NCBI GenBank assembly: GCA_003669555.1
Contig: QWOS01000127.1
Location: forward strand, 17,253 to 81,252
Length of the DNA: 64,000 nt
Source: Planctomycetota bacterium
Lineage (GTDB): Bacteria > Planctomycetota > Planctomycetia > Gemmatales > Gemmataceae
Direction: 5' to 3'
Part shown: in pieces, positions 47,923-57,729 of the stretch
How the letters are laid out: every line of letters starts with the position of its first letter
Numbering within the stretch: position 1 is the first letter of the stretch
The notes under the pieces: model-generated
Seen by the model: only the letters and a program-made list of their open reading frames with translations
Databases searched by the model: none
Told to the model about the DNA's origin: nothing
Program-made: the position numbers and the translations under genes

Positions 47923-49922
47923 GGCCGTTTTCCTTCGGCAGGGTTCACGGGATCTGCCTTTTCAGCGGGATTTACCATGCCAAATTCCGTTTTCAGGGCA
48001 TGGGATAAAATGCCGGTGCGATAGAGGCTGGCGAAGCCCTTCTGGAGATTCCAGTTCGATTTTTTGGGAAGGATGATGGTCAGGAATGGATAAACCATCT
48101 CATCGCTGGTGCTTTCCCCCATGAACATGGCCTTGGGGGGCTTGTTTGGATTGTTTGGGTTGGCGCTAGTGTTGTCCATCAGTGACGACACATGGATCTT
48201 GCTTCCCTTGGCCAACGGGATGGGGGTGCGGAAGTTGTACGACCGCTGCCAGTTGAAATCATAATTGGGAAAATGCAGCAGGTTTTGCCGGGTGCCATCC
48301 TTCTGTTCCAGCGTGAGCGTCTGCGACATCGTCAAGAAGTGGCCATGCGGGGCGACAGTCACCAAACGGCAGTCATCCTCCACAGTCCAGGCGCAATGGG
48401 TGCGCCTGCGTTGGTTTGGGGGCATCACCAAGAATCGCTCGTCGTTGATGTTGGTGGTTCGGAGGTCTTGGGCGGTGTCGATTTCCCCCTTGGCAAAGTA
48501 CAACTCGACGGAGGAGAAATCGGTTTCCACTTTACCGGATCGGTGGTAATGAAATTGAACAAGGAGATCCGTTTTCGCGGGCACGGTGATCGCGTAACCC
48601 TTGGGAGCATTCCAGCAACCGTGGCCGGGGGCATAGCCGCCAATCTGCTCAAACGGGGCCTTTGCGGAATTGGCATCCACCTTGAGGTATTTTCCCAGCA
48701 TGGCGGTTTGGCCATATCCCGGCCCCTTGTCGTCGGGCGTCATGAGGGCATTCTTAAGATCCTTGTCGGCAGCAATCCGATCCTGCCCGGCCGAATCGGC
48801 GTACCAGACAAGCGTGTGGTGCACCACCTTTCGGTTGCCTGGCACAAAGCGCAATGCCCGGAGATTCAGGTCCCGGTTCAAGTTCAATTTGAAGACCATG
48901 AACCGGTATAGGTCATCCCCGGTCGCCCCGAGCGTCATTGGCCCTTCAGGCCTCAGGACCAGATCCGGTTTGCCCAGACTGTCCCCCTCCGGATCGAATG
49001 GCGGCAATTCTGGAGGTTTGGTGGGAGGCGTTCCCTGAGGCATTCCCTCCGAAACCCACCTGCGAATCCGATCGATTTCCGCGGGTGTCGCCACGGATGG
49101 CGAATCCTCCACGGGAAAGTCCGACTCAGCCTGACCGGGCGGCATGACCTTCCGTTCCATCAGGTCGATGGCTGTTTCCGCCCATAGGGTCGCGTCTTCG
49201 TAATCGACCAAGGCGAACGGCGCGACACCCTTGACCTGGTGGCACACCACGCAGTTCTTGTACAAGATTGGCTGAATGTCGCGGTAGTATTCCACCGTAC
49301 CCTTGGCCCCGGGGGTTGCCTGGCGTGTCTCAACAGGGCAGCCAACAGCCTCAGTTCTGGCCACCCGCACCGGCTTCCCTTCCAGCGCGTCCGTGACAGC
49401 CTCGCGCAGATCATGCCTGCGGACCTTGGACCGTTTCCCCAACTGCTCCACCCTGTCGTTGATGCGACCCAGGTACAAAACAGCCCCCTGCTCGTCCATG
49501 AGCACCGCCGTGGGCACCACCTTCACACCTAGTTTGCTCGCCACGGTGTTGCGCCGGTCCAAAAATAGCGGAAAGCTCACCTTGAACTCTTGCCGGAGCC
49601 TTTCAATGTCTTGGGCATCGTCCCTCCCCACTAGCAAACCCAACAGGCCCACCCTTTCCGACGCTCCCGACTTTGCCAAATCGTTTGCCACCTCGTTTAC
49701 CGCTTTTTGAGACAACGGGCAGTCAGCCCCCAGAATGAGCAAGACGGTTAGCCGTTTACCGGTCGCAATGTTTCCCAGGCGAACCGGCTTGCCATCCGGC
49801 TGGTAAACGGAAAGTTCCCAAGGAGAATCCGGGTTAGGGCCAACGGGTTCTCCCAGTGCCAGGTTGCAGTTGGCTAAAAAAATGGTGGCCAAAAACAGCA
49901 ATAGGCAGCGTTTTTTTTGCAT
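47919..49922 (-). CDS. Redoxin + cytochrome c + copper type II ascorbate-dependent monooxygenase-like protein
   Basis: 667 aa; LILGADCPLSQKAVNEVA; ILYKNCVVCHQ heme motif; VVHHTLVWY, QFHYHRSG, APHGHFL. Confidence 0.85.
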   Translation of the reverse strand: MQKKRCLLLFLATIFLANCNLALGEPVGPNPDSPWELSVYQPDGKPVRLGNIATGKRLTVLLILGADCPLSQKAVNEVANDLAKSGASERVGLLGLLVGRDDAQDIERLRQEFKVSFPLFLDRRNTVASKLGVKVVPTAVLMDEQGAVLYLGRINDRVEQLGKRSKVRRHDLREAVTDALEGKPVRVARTEAVGCPVETRQATPGAKGTVEYYRDIQPILYKNCVVCHQVKGVAPFALVDYEDATLWAETAIDLMERKVMPPGQAESDFPVEDSPSVATPAEIDRIRRWVSEGMPQGTPPTKPPELPPFDPEGDSLGKPDLVLRPEGPMTLGATGDDLYRFMVFKLNLNRDLNLRALRFVPGNRKVVHHTLVWYADSAGQDRIAADKDLKNALMTPDDKGPGYGQTAMLGKYLKVDANSAKAPFEQIGGYAPGHGCWNAPKGYAITVPAKTDLLVQFHYHRSGKVETDFSSVELYFAKGEIDTAQDLRTTNINDERFLVMPPNQRRRTHCAWTVEDDCRLVTVAPHGHFLTMSQTLTLEQKDGTRQNLLHFPNYDFNWQRSYNFRTPIPLAKGSKIHVSSLMDNTSANPNNPNKPPKAMFMGESTSDEMVYPFLTIILPKKSNWNLQKGFASLYRTGILSHALKTEFGMVNPAEKADPVNPAEGKRP

Positions 49923-50009
49923 AATGCCAAATTGTTGGGGAAAACGGCGGAGCTAGAGCATTGAATTTATCAATGCACCTTAGTTCATCAATGAGGAATG
50001 GAAACACAA

Positions 50010-50025
50010 TTGATAATGATCTCAA
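50010..50025. promoter_or_regulatory. Possible Fur-box-like site in the divergent intergenic region
   Basis: TTGATAATGATCTCAA: left half matches TGATAAT, right half is degenerate. Confidence 0.25.
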
Positions 50026-50137
50026 ATTCAGTCAGCCGCTGTCAACGGTTTGGCCAAGCAATAATCAGCAATAGTGCAAAAATCCGTTAAAGTGTTATGC
50101 TGATTTCCCGGCGCCTGGCAACCCTGCAGGAACGACG

Positions 50138-52162
50138 GTGGATGCGTGCGGCCCAAACGAGGTGATCATGATCCGTGCCAGACTGGGCTTATTGTTGCTG
50201 ATCCTGTTTTTGTTGCCGACACTGAGCCGGGCCGTGGTTTGGCAGCAGCCGCCGCAACCGGAATTTACCGAGGATGAAGTCGCCCTTCTGTTAAAATTGA
50301 ACAAGGAGATCAAGCCGATCGAGGTGGCCAATATCGAGGGCACCAAGAGATACTTGGCCAACCTAGCCGGTCACAAGGCCCTGGTGGTGGTTTTTCTGGA
50401 TTTCCGCTGTCCTATCTCCAACCGCATGATACCGGTTTTGAACGATTTGACCGCCCGGTACACCGGCCTGGATGTGGCGATCTCAGGGGTGGTGTGCGGT
50501 GGTGTGACCCTGGATGAACTTGTCAGCAAAAAAAAGGAATATCGGATTCAATTCGAGCTCTTTCATGACCCGAATCTGGTCATCGCCAACCATTTCCGCG
50601 CCACAATTACCCCGCAAGCCTTCGTTATCGACAAACAGAAGGTTATCCGCTATATCGGCGCGATCAATGACCAGTACACCGACCGGACAACCCGCCTTGC
50701 GGCTCCGACCATGACGTATTTGGAGGGCAGCCTTGACCAGGTGCTGTCCGGTCGCCCCGTGGACCCGGCCAACACCCGGGCTGTCGGTTGCCCCATCGTG
50801 CGCGCCAACAAGCCGGTTTTGGAGACTGGGGTCGTGACTTTCCACAAGCATGTGGAGCCACTGCTGCAGAAGCATTGTCAGCGCTGCCACCATCCTGATG
50901 ATGTGGCTCCCTTCTCCCTGCTGACCTTCGAGGATGCTGTCAACTGGGCTGATGACATCAAGGAATTCGTCGGTTCCAGGCGGATGCCCCCTTGGCATAT
51001 CACGGGTGGAGTTCCCCTGCGAAATGACCCCAGCCTGAAACCCGAGGAGATCGCCACCATTACCAAATGGGTCGATGAGGGCTGCCCCAAAGGGGATTCA
51101 AAGGATGCTCCCAAACCACTCGCCTTCAGATCAGGGCAGGAATGGGATGACGCCAACCCGCCCGACCTGGTTTTGAAATTGCCAGAGGCCTTCCATTTGG
51201 CCGCCAGGGGTGAGGATCACTACCGCACGGTGGTTTTTCCTCTGGGCAACCATGAGGAAAAGTATGTCCGGAAGACCCAGTTCATTCCCGGCAACAAGAA
51301 GGTCGTGCACCACAGCCTGGCTTTCTACGATGGCACAGGCATGGTGCTGGAGGCCCAGAAGCGCCTGGGTAAATCCAAGCCCTTCGGCACGGGAGATGAG
51401 GACTACGGTCCGGGCTACGAGTCAGGCATGGGGCTTGGTTTTGTCCCCAATCCAGGGGCGCTCCAAAAGAACCGGAATAATGCGGGCGCCCTCTTGAACG
51501 CATGGGTTCCGGGGGCCGGAACCCTGGAGAACCCGGCGGGGGCAAGGAATCTTATCCCGCCCGACGCCTCCATCCTGATGCAGATCCACTACCATCGCAC
51601 CGGCAAGCCCGAGGTGGACGAGGGTTCCCGTCTGGCTGTCTGGTTTGACAGGGAAAAACCAAAAAAATATGTCATCCCTTTTTTGGCCGATACCACCTTC
51701 CGCATCATTCCCAAGGGGGCTGACAAATTTCGTTCCGCCGGGTCCAAGGTGATCCCGTCGGATTGCCAACTCTGGCTGGTCGGCGTGCACATGCACATGC
51801 TGGGCAAGGAATTCCGGGTTTGGCACCAGCCCAAGGATTCAACCGAGCGGAAACTGCTCCTTGAGCTCAAAAACTGGGATTTTAATTGGCAGACCCGCTA
51901 CTTTCTCAAGGAGCCCATCGCTATGGAAAAGGGCTCGACCATCCATGTGGAAGCCATTTTTGACAATTCTTCCAAGAATCCCAACAACCCGTTTTCGCCA
52001 CCGAGGACTGTCTTTTTGGGGGAAGACACCACCGATGAGATGGCGTTTCTTGCCATGAGTACTTTCAGGGACACGCCTCCCGATGGTAGCCGGGACTTCC
52101 TGGATTATTTTTTGAAGCTGATGGAGGCTGAGTCGCTGAAAAAATTGATGGGTGGCAGATAG
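50138..52162 (+). CDS. Redoxin + cytochrome c + copper type II ascorbate-dependent monooxygenase-like protein (paralogue)
   Basis: 674 aa; VFLDFRCPISNRMIPVLNDL; LLQKHCQRCHHPDD; VVHHSLAFY, QIHYHRTG, GVHMHMLG; likely start MIRARLGLL at 50168. Confidence 0.85.
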   Translation: MDACGPNEVIMIRARLGLLLLILFLLPTLSRAVVWQQPPQPEFTEDEVALLLKLNKEIKPIEVANIEGTKRYLANLAGHKALVVVFLDFRCPISNRMIPVLNDLTARYTGLDVAISGVVCGGVTLDELVSKKKEYRIQFELFHDPNLVIANHFRATITPQAFVIDKQKVIRYIGAINDQYTDRTTRLAAPTMTYLEGSLDQVLSGRPVDPANTRAVGCPIVRANKPVLETGVVTFHKHVEPLLQKHCQRCHHPDDVAPFSLLTFEDAVNWADDIKEFVGSRRMPPWHITGGVPLRNDPSLKPEEIATITKWVDEGCPKGDSKDAPKPLAFRSGQEWDDANPPDLVLKLPEAFHLAARGEDHYRTVVFPLGNHEEKYVRKTQFIPGNKKVVHHSLAFYDGTGMVLEAQKRLGKSKPFGTGDEDYGPGYESGMGLGFVPNPGALQKNRNNAGALLNAWVPGAGTLENPAGARNLIPPDASILMQIHYHRTGKPEVDEGSRLAVWFDREKPKKYVIPFLADTTFRIIPKGADKFRSAGSKVIPSDCQLWLVGVHMHMLGKEFRVWHQPKDSTERKLLLELKNWDFNWQTRYFLKEPIAMEKGSTIHVEAIFDNSSKNPNNPFSPPRTVFLGEDTTDEMAFLAMSTFRDTPPDGSRDFLDYFLKLMEAESLKKLMGGR

Positions 52163-52465
52163 CCCACGCAGTTCAGGCAGGGCACTGCATATTATTTGCC
52201 AATTCATCTCAACTTCAGGTTCTTCCACAAGAATGCAAGAGACTACTCCATGAGGTGACTGCCTTGAACAGGCAATATCTTATCTGCCTCGCTTTTTTGG
52301 CTCCCATAACCCAATCGCTCCACGCCCATCCAGGTGGTCATGGAGTGCCTGCCTCTTCCCCTGCCGATCACTCGGCCCATTGCCCCGATTCCGGACAGGG
52401 TCAACACAACCACCACGCGAGGCCTGGATGTTCGCGGCATTTCCTTGCACTTTCCTGTTAACCGT

Positions 52466-52496
52466 TCCATTAAAAATAGAATGTCCCCTTTTTTTG
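52466..52496 (+). repeat. Dispersed motif copy 2
   Basis: CATTAAAAATAGAATGTCCCCTTTTTTT. Confidence 0.75.
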
Positions 52497-52814
52497 GCAG
52501 CGCCTGGTTCCAGCCACGACGTCCCCAGCACCGGCTCACCCGGCTTCGGGTAAACAGGCTAGTAGTTGAGAACGGGACCAGCTTTCGGTTTGGCCACCGT
52601 ACACACCAGAACCAGGCAGCACTGCTGCTGTCGTTTTCAGCAGGTATCAACGCGCAAGTAGTGGCGACGGCTAGAGGAGACAAGCGTGTGCTCACACCTG
52701 CTGGCTCCATCCACCATGGCCGCCCTCAGGACAGGTCTTTGGCGGATTCCATCCCGGTCCCTCAACAGGACCACAAGGTGGATTTCCGCAAAAAGGTTCG
52801 GGCCTGGATCGTTG

Positions 52815-53204
52815 TCACTCCCCGCCCACGGCCTTCCTCGCCCGCCGCGCCTGGATGAACGAGTTCACGCACATCGCCACGAACACCGCACTGATCAGGA
52901 CCGTCAGCTCCCCCGCGATCGCTGACCTCTTCAACGGATCAAACCCGTCCCCCTTGGCGATCTGCCTAATCAGCGGGGTAAAACCGCCCAGCAAACCCAC
53001 CACACCCACCATCGCCGCCGCATGCATTACATGCTTGCGCAGTTTCTCGTTGAAGGCCAACACCCCGCACACGATCAACAGCACCCCCAGCCCCGCCGGG
53101 ATCAGCGCCGTCTTCGGCGCCGGCTGCAGTTCCGAGGTTAAAAAACCGAACAGCCCCACTGCTACCATCAACCCGCCCGAGACAATCGTTGGCAACGCCA
53201 TCAT
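52815..53204 (-). CDS. Small multi-TM hypothetical protein
   Basis: 129 aa with four hydrophobic segments: PTIVSGGLMVAVGLFGFLTSE, ALIPAGLGVLLIVCGVLAF, AAAMVGVVGLLGGF, ELTVLISAVFVAMCVNSFI. Confidence 0.65.
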   Translation of the reverse strand: MMALPTIVSGGLMVAVGLFGFLTSELQPAPKTALIPAGLGVLLIVCGVLAFNEKLRKHVMHAAAMVGVVGLLGGFTPLIRQIAKGDGFDPLKRSAIAGELTVLISAVFVAMCVNSFIQARRARKAVGGE

Positions 53205-53368
53205 AATTCAATACCCCCGCCTGGTTCCCCGCGGCAATCCGCCGGCAATGACTTTATCATAGGGTTAGTCCAACCCGGGGCCAATAACCGTACATTTTCC
53301 CGGACAATGTCATAATATTCCGGGATCGATGATGGTTCTTTGGGGCTGGAGTTTTCCCGATTTCCCGG

Positions 53369-53700
53369 ATGGGTGTGGCCTTCGTCCTGGCTGCGTTGTG
53401 GATCCCTTGCTCCCAATCGACCCGCGTGCGCGCCCAGCAGGCTGACCTGATCCTGCACGGGGGCATCGTCCTCACGATGGATGACAAACACCCCTCGGCC
53501 GGGGCTGGTGCCGTCCGGGACGGAAAGATCACCGCCACCAGGTCCCTCGAAAAACTGTCCAGCCGGAAGGGGCCACTCACGCGCACGATCGATTTGGCCG
53601 GCAAGACGCTGCTTCCAGGCTTCATCGAGTCCCACGGACACCTCATCCATGTCGGCCTGCAGCGCACGATCTGGACCTGGTCTCCAGGGACATACCGAAA
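53369..53700 (+). pseudogene. Truncated N-terminus of an amidohydrolase
   Basis: ADLILHGGIVLTMDDKHPSAGAGAVRDGKITATRSLEKLSSRKGPLTRTIDLAGKTLLPGFIESHGHLIHVGLQ, then abruptly the repeated GAATGTCCC motif. Confidence 0.75.
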
Positions 53701-53722
53701 AAGTAGAATGTCCCTTTTTTTC
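53690..53722 (+). repeat. Dispersed motif copy 3
   Basis: CATACCGAAAAAGTAGAATGTCCCTTTTTTT. Confidence 0.75.
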
Positions 53723-53835
53723 GAAGAAGCCGCCGCCCAAACGCACCAGGCATTCCATCGGAGGCCATGTCTCTACGCATAAAATGCTTGCAGAACAAAA
53801 AAAGTAACACCGTGGAAGCCCTGGCCACACCGGAT

Positions 53836-54060
53836 CATTGCTGAGCCACCCTCTCAGGCTGGGGCTGTAGACCCGATTCCTGAACTCATAATCCCCCGCC
53901 GCAATCCTCTCGCCCCCTGTTGCAAAAACACCCAATCCTTCGCCAACCCTGACAGCCTGGACCCGCTGCCATCCCGGTAGGTCACTTGTCCAAATGGGGT
54001 GTAGCGTTCTTGGCGTGAGGTATAACTGCCCTCCCCCCCCGCCGGCTTTATGGGTGATCC
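53836..54060 (-). pseudogene. RHS-repeat core remnant with frameshift
   Basis: YTSRQERYTPFGQVTYRDGSGSRLSGLAKDWVFLQQG in one frame, then GGERIAAGDYEFRNRVYSPSLRGWLSNDPV in another. Confidence 0.75.
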
Positions 54061-54380
54061 GCCAGGGGTCGCTCGTGGTATTTCACCAGACGCGGCGTCC
54101 AGACTGAGGATTTCCGTTAATCCGTGCCAAATCCGGGATTAGCTGGATGAAAACGGGAAAAACCAGCGGGATTTGCGTGAATTTAAACATTTTTCATTTT
54201 TTCCCCGCCTCTTCGCTAAAATATGACTGTTGCAATGGTTTTGCTCCTTGTGGCACAATTGCGCAAGTTATATCGGAGGTGTGCTGCTGCAGGACTTTCG
54301 TCCCTCCCTGATGTGGTTACCACGAGATTCACTCAGGACCCTGTGTCGTTATTCAGATTCATACTCTTCCAGGCTCACGA

Positions 54381-55490
54381 ATGGCACCCAAAATCAAATC
54401 CCAAGGAATCGGCCCCACATCCCGTGAGGTTCGTGGCGGTATTGCTGTCAAAAGCCGGGTTAAATTCCTGGGCGCCGGCATGGCCTCGTTTGGCGGGGCC
54501 CTTGCGGCCTGGGCCCTGTCCCTGGCTGTACTTGCCCTGGTGCCATGGTGGGCCAAAATCCCCTTGGGCCTGATCAATGGCATTACCATTGGCATCCTGT
54601 TCATTGTTGGCCATGACGCCTGCCATGGCATCCTCTTCCCGTTCCGGTGGATGAACCGGCTATCGGGCAGGATCTGCATGCTGCCGCCTTTGCACCCCTA
54701 CACCGCCTGGACTCACAACCACAATGGCCTGCATCACGGCTTCACCAACATCAAGGAGAAGGATCCGGGCTTCCCTCCCCTGAGCCTGGAGGAATACCAG
54801 GGCCTTTCCATGTTTGGCAGGTGGCTCTACCGGGTCAATCGCACCTGGTACGGTTTGGGCCTGCTCTATTTCACACAGATGTGGCTGAAGTGGGAGGTCC
54901 TGCCCACTCGGGCCCGCGCACCCAAAAAATGGCTGGCCTACCAGCTCGATCGCCTGCTGGTGGTGGTGTTCGCCGCCGCCTGGATTGGTGGTCTAACCGG
55001 CGTGTCCCTGTGGATGGACGAAAATCCGTTATGGAATATCCTGTTCGGTTTCTTCCTGCCCCAGTTCATGTGGAACTGGCTGATCGGTTTCATCATTTTG
55101 CAGCAGCACACCCATCCCCGGGTGGCCTGGTATTCCGAGCGGGACCTGCCCAATCCTTCCTACTACCATTCACAAATCCAGGCGACCCCCCATCTGTTCT
55201 TCCCTGGGCCATTCCGCTTTCTCATGCGCCATGTGATGGAGCACACCGTCCACCACGCCGACCCCACCATTCCCCTGTATCACCTGCCTGATGCGCAAAG
55301 GGAACTGTCCAAGGTGTATAAAAAAGACATGGTGCGGGTCATCTGGACCAAGGAGGGCTTTCTCCACATGTTGAAAATCTGCAAGCTCTATGATTATTCC
55401 ACCCACCGCTGGACCGATTACGATGGCACTCCGCTCACCGAACCCCTGATCGCCCCCGGAAGCCACTCGCCTCTGGCGTCAACCCCCTGA
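54381..55490 (+). CDS. Fatty acid desaturase family protein
   Basis: 369 aa; His boxes GHDACH, HNHNGLHHG, HTVHHADPTIPLYHL. Confidence 0.92.
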   Translation: MAPKIKSQGIGPTSREVRGGIAVKSRVKFLGAGMASFGGALAAWALSLAVLALVPWWAKIPLGLINGITIGILFIVGHDACHGILFPFRWMNRLSGRICMLPPLHPYTAWTHNHNGLHHGFTNIKEKDPGFPPLSLEEYQGLSMFGRWLYRVNRTWYGLGLLYFTQMWLKWEVLPTRARAPKKWLAYQLDRLLVVVFAAAWIGGLTGVSLWMDENPLWNILFGFFLPQFMWNWLIGFIILQQHTHPRVAWYSERDLPNPSYYHSQIQATPHLFFPGPFRFLMRHVMEHTVHHADPTIPLYHLPDAQRELSKVYKKDMVRVIWTKEGFLHMLKICKLYDYSTHRWTDYDGTPLTEPLIAPGSHSPLASTP

Positions 55491-55494
55491 CCAT

Positions 55495-55523
55495 CATGTG
55501 GCCTTCCTCGGGAAGGCCACATG
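55495..55523 (+). terminator. Strong perfect hairpin after the desaturase gene (no U-tract)
   Basis: CATGTGGCCTTCC-TCG-GGAAGGCCACATG, 13 bp stem, 5 nt after the stop. Confidence 0.55.
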
Positions 55524-55950
55524 TGCCTCCGCTAATCCACGGAAAAGACAATCACCCGCCGGGCACTCCCTCTGTTGCGGCACTCTGCCAAATCCGAAAA
55601 ATGCCCTTCGGGCCTTCCAGGTACTTTCCAGCCCTGAGGAGACACAAGTCAGCAACCACCTTCAGGCATCCGGGCTTGAAATGGCACAGCGTGTTCATTC
55701 CGGCACGCCACTGCTTCACATTGCACTATTATAGCTACAGACTCGCTGGGCCACCACTAGGCAAGCTCTCTCTATCCATCTGGCAACTTATGAGAATTTT
55801 TTGCGCCTGAAACCCGGCAACCGTCCTTGCGATACTATATGCAGGGTACCGGAGCGGTCTTGCCGCTGCCAGATTCTGACCAACCGTCTGTTTTTCTGTT
55901 CCCAGGGCTGGTGCGGTATGGCGATATTCGAAACCACGGGTGGTGAAGTG

Positions 55951-57729
55951 ATGCGTGGAAAATCAGCTGGCGTTATCCTGTTGCTGGCTGGCTGGGTAGT
56001 GGGCAGTGGCCGCGTGGCCGGCGCAGATCCCTCCGACCCGGCCTCTCTCCTGCCATTGGGGGCCCTGGCTGCCCTGCAGATGAACAATCTGGGCGCTGTG
56101 GTCGGACGGCTGGAAAAGTCGGGTCTGGTGGAGGCCCTGTATTCCACTCCCCAGGGCATTGAACTGACCAAGAGGCCCGACTTCAAAAAAGCCATGGCCG
56201 GCAAAGCCATCCTCGAGCAGCAGGCGGGTATGTCTGCGGTGGAAATCCTCACAACTATATTGGGTGGGCAGGTGGCCGTGGGGATGTATCCCCAGGCCGG
56301 CGCCAGCCAGCCGGAGTTCCTTGCGGTGATGCGGGTGCGTGACCCCGCCCGCTGGAAGCAACTCCGCGAACGCATCGAGCCCTTCCTGCTGCTGGCCGAT
56401 CAGGTGATGAATGTCTCCCGCCCTGCCAATGGGGTGACTCAGATAACCGTGAAAAATGTGGGGGCCCTGGCCTGGGGTGATGCCTGGTTGATGGCTGGCA
56501 CCAAGGCCGACCGTCTCCCTGGCGTGTGGGGCAATCTGCAAGGCGTGGACAGTGGTAAAGAGAAGGAAAAAAAGCCCCCCTTCAAATCGCTGGCCGAGGA
56601 TGTCGATTACCAGGCAATACGCCAGCAACTGGGCGGCCAGCCAGTGATTGGCTTTTTTCTGAGCAACAAGGTTTTGAAGTCTCCCGACGGCAAGCGCCTG
56701 ATTTCTGACAAACTCGACAACCCTGTGGCATCGCTGCTGCTGGGTGGCCTGATCGAGATGGTGGGGCGGAGCCCGTACCTGGGGGGAGCGCTGACGGTGG
56801 GTGAGAACGATTTCGCACTCCGCCTGGCGGCACCTGGCGAGGTAGGAAAACTCGATGCGGGCCGGAAGGCGTTGTTCCCCGCTGCGGGCAAACCCGGCAC
56901 TCCCCGTTTTCCGGCGGTGCCAGGCCTGATCGGCGGCATTGCCTGGGATCGTGACATAGCCACCTGGTACACCAACCGGGAAGCACTGCTCGAATCCAGG
57001 GCGCTGCCGGGCTTCGACCAGTTCGAGACAGGTATCGCCAACATATTGCCGGGCAAGGATTTCGCCACCGATGTGCTGGGCACCCTGGGGCGCGGCATGA
57101 CGGTTTTGGCCGCGCCGCAAGATTACAGCTACCTGGACGGCACACCCGGGGTGAAACTGCCTGCCTTTGCGTTGATTATCGACCTGGCCAAGCCGAAGGA
57201 AGGAGCCAGCCTGATGAACCTGTTCCTGCAAACCCTGGCCGCCATCCTGAATATCGAGGCCGGTCAGCAGGGGCGCCAACCCTGGGTAATGACTTCCGAA
57301 ACCCACAACGGCGTGCAGATCAGCTTTGGCGACTACCTGCAGAAGCCCAAGGGGAAGGATCTACCCGTGGTGACCAACTTCACCCCCGCCGCCGCCCTGG
57401 TGGGAAACCGGTACCTTCTCTGCACATCAAGAGGGTTATGCAAGCAACTGATAGACACCTTGGCCAAGCCGTCAACCGTGGAAGAATCAGCCGCCACACC
57501 GGTCCAGGCCGATGACTGGGCGGTGACCGGCTCCCGGCTGGCCGATGCCCTGGCCCTCAATCGCAACCTGCTCGAAGCGGGTGGCTTGCGCAATGGCCGC
57601 ACCGGCAAACAGGCCAGGGAGGAGTTCCAGGCCATGGAGGACGCTCTCCGTCAGGTGGAGAAGCTCCGGCTGCGCTCGGTGTTGCAACCGTGGGGAGTGG
57701 AGCTGCGACTCGAAGGGAGCTGGAAGTGA
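55951..57729 (+). CDS. Hypothetical secreted protein (DUF3352-like style)
   Basis: ORF 55801..57729, likely start 55951 (MRGKSAGVILLLAGWVVGSGRVAGADPS); TGATG overlap with the next gene. Confidence 0.7.
   Translation: MRGKSAGVILLLAGWVVGSGRVAGADPSDPASLLPLGALAALQMNNLGAVVGRLEKSGLVEALYSTPQGIELTKRPDFKKAMAGKAILEQQAGMSAVEILTTILGGQVAVGMYPQAGASQPEFLAVMRVRDPARWKQLRERIEPFLLLADQVMNVSRPANGVTQITVKNVGALAWGDAWLMAGTKADRLPGVWGNLQGVDSGKEKEKKPPFKSLAEDVDYQAIRQQLGGQPVIGFFLSNKVLKSPDGKRLISDKLDNPVASLLLGGLIEMVGRSPYLGGALTVGENDFALRLAAPGEVGKLDAGRKALFPAAGKPGTPRFPAVPGLIGGIAWDRDIATWYTNREALLESRALPGFDQFETGIANILPGKDFATDVLGTLGRGMTVLAAPQDYSYLDGTPGVKLPAFALIIDLAKPKEGASLMNLFLQTLAAILNIEAGQQGRQPWVMTSETHNGVQISFGDYLQKPKGKDLPVVTNFTPAAALVGNRYLLCTSRGLCKQLIDTLAKPSTVEESAATPVQADDWAVTGSRLADALALNRNLLEAGGLRNGRTGKQAREEFQAMEDALRQVEKLRLRSVLQPWGVELRLEGSWK

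Noticed and set aside
52243-52858. Overlapping ORFs on both strands between 52.2 and 52.9 kb
   Set aside because: No convincing protein-like sequence beyond a short signal-peptide-like stretch; treated as remnant DNA around motif copy 2
55963-57306. 447 aa minus-strand ORF
   Set aside because: Antisense shadow of the 55951-57729 gene, no recognisable motifs
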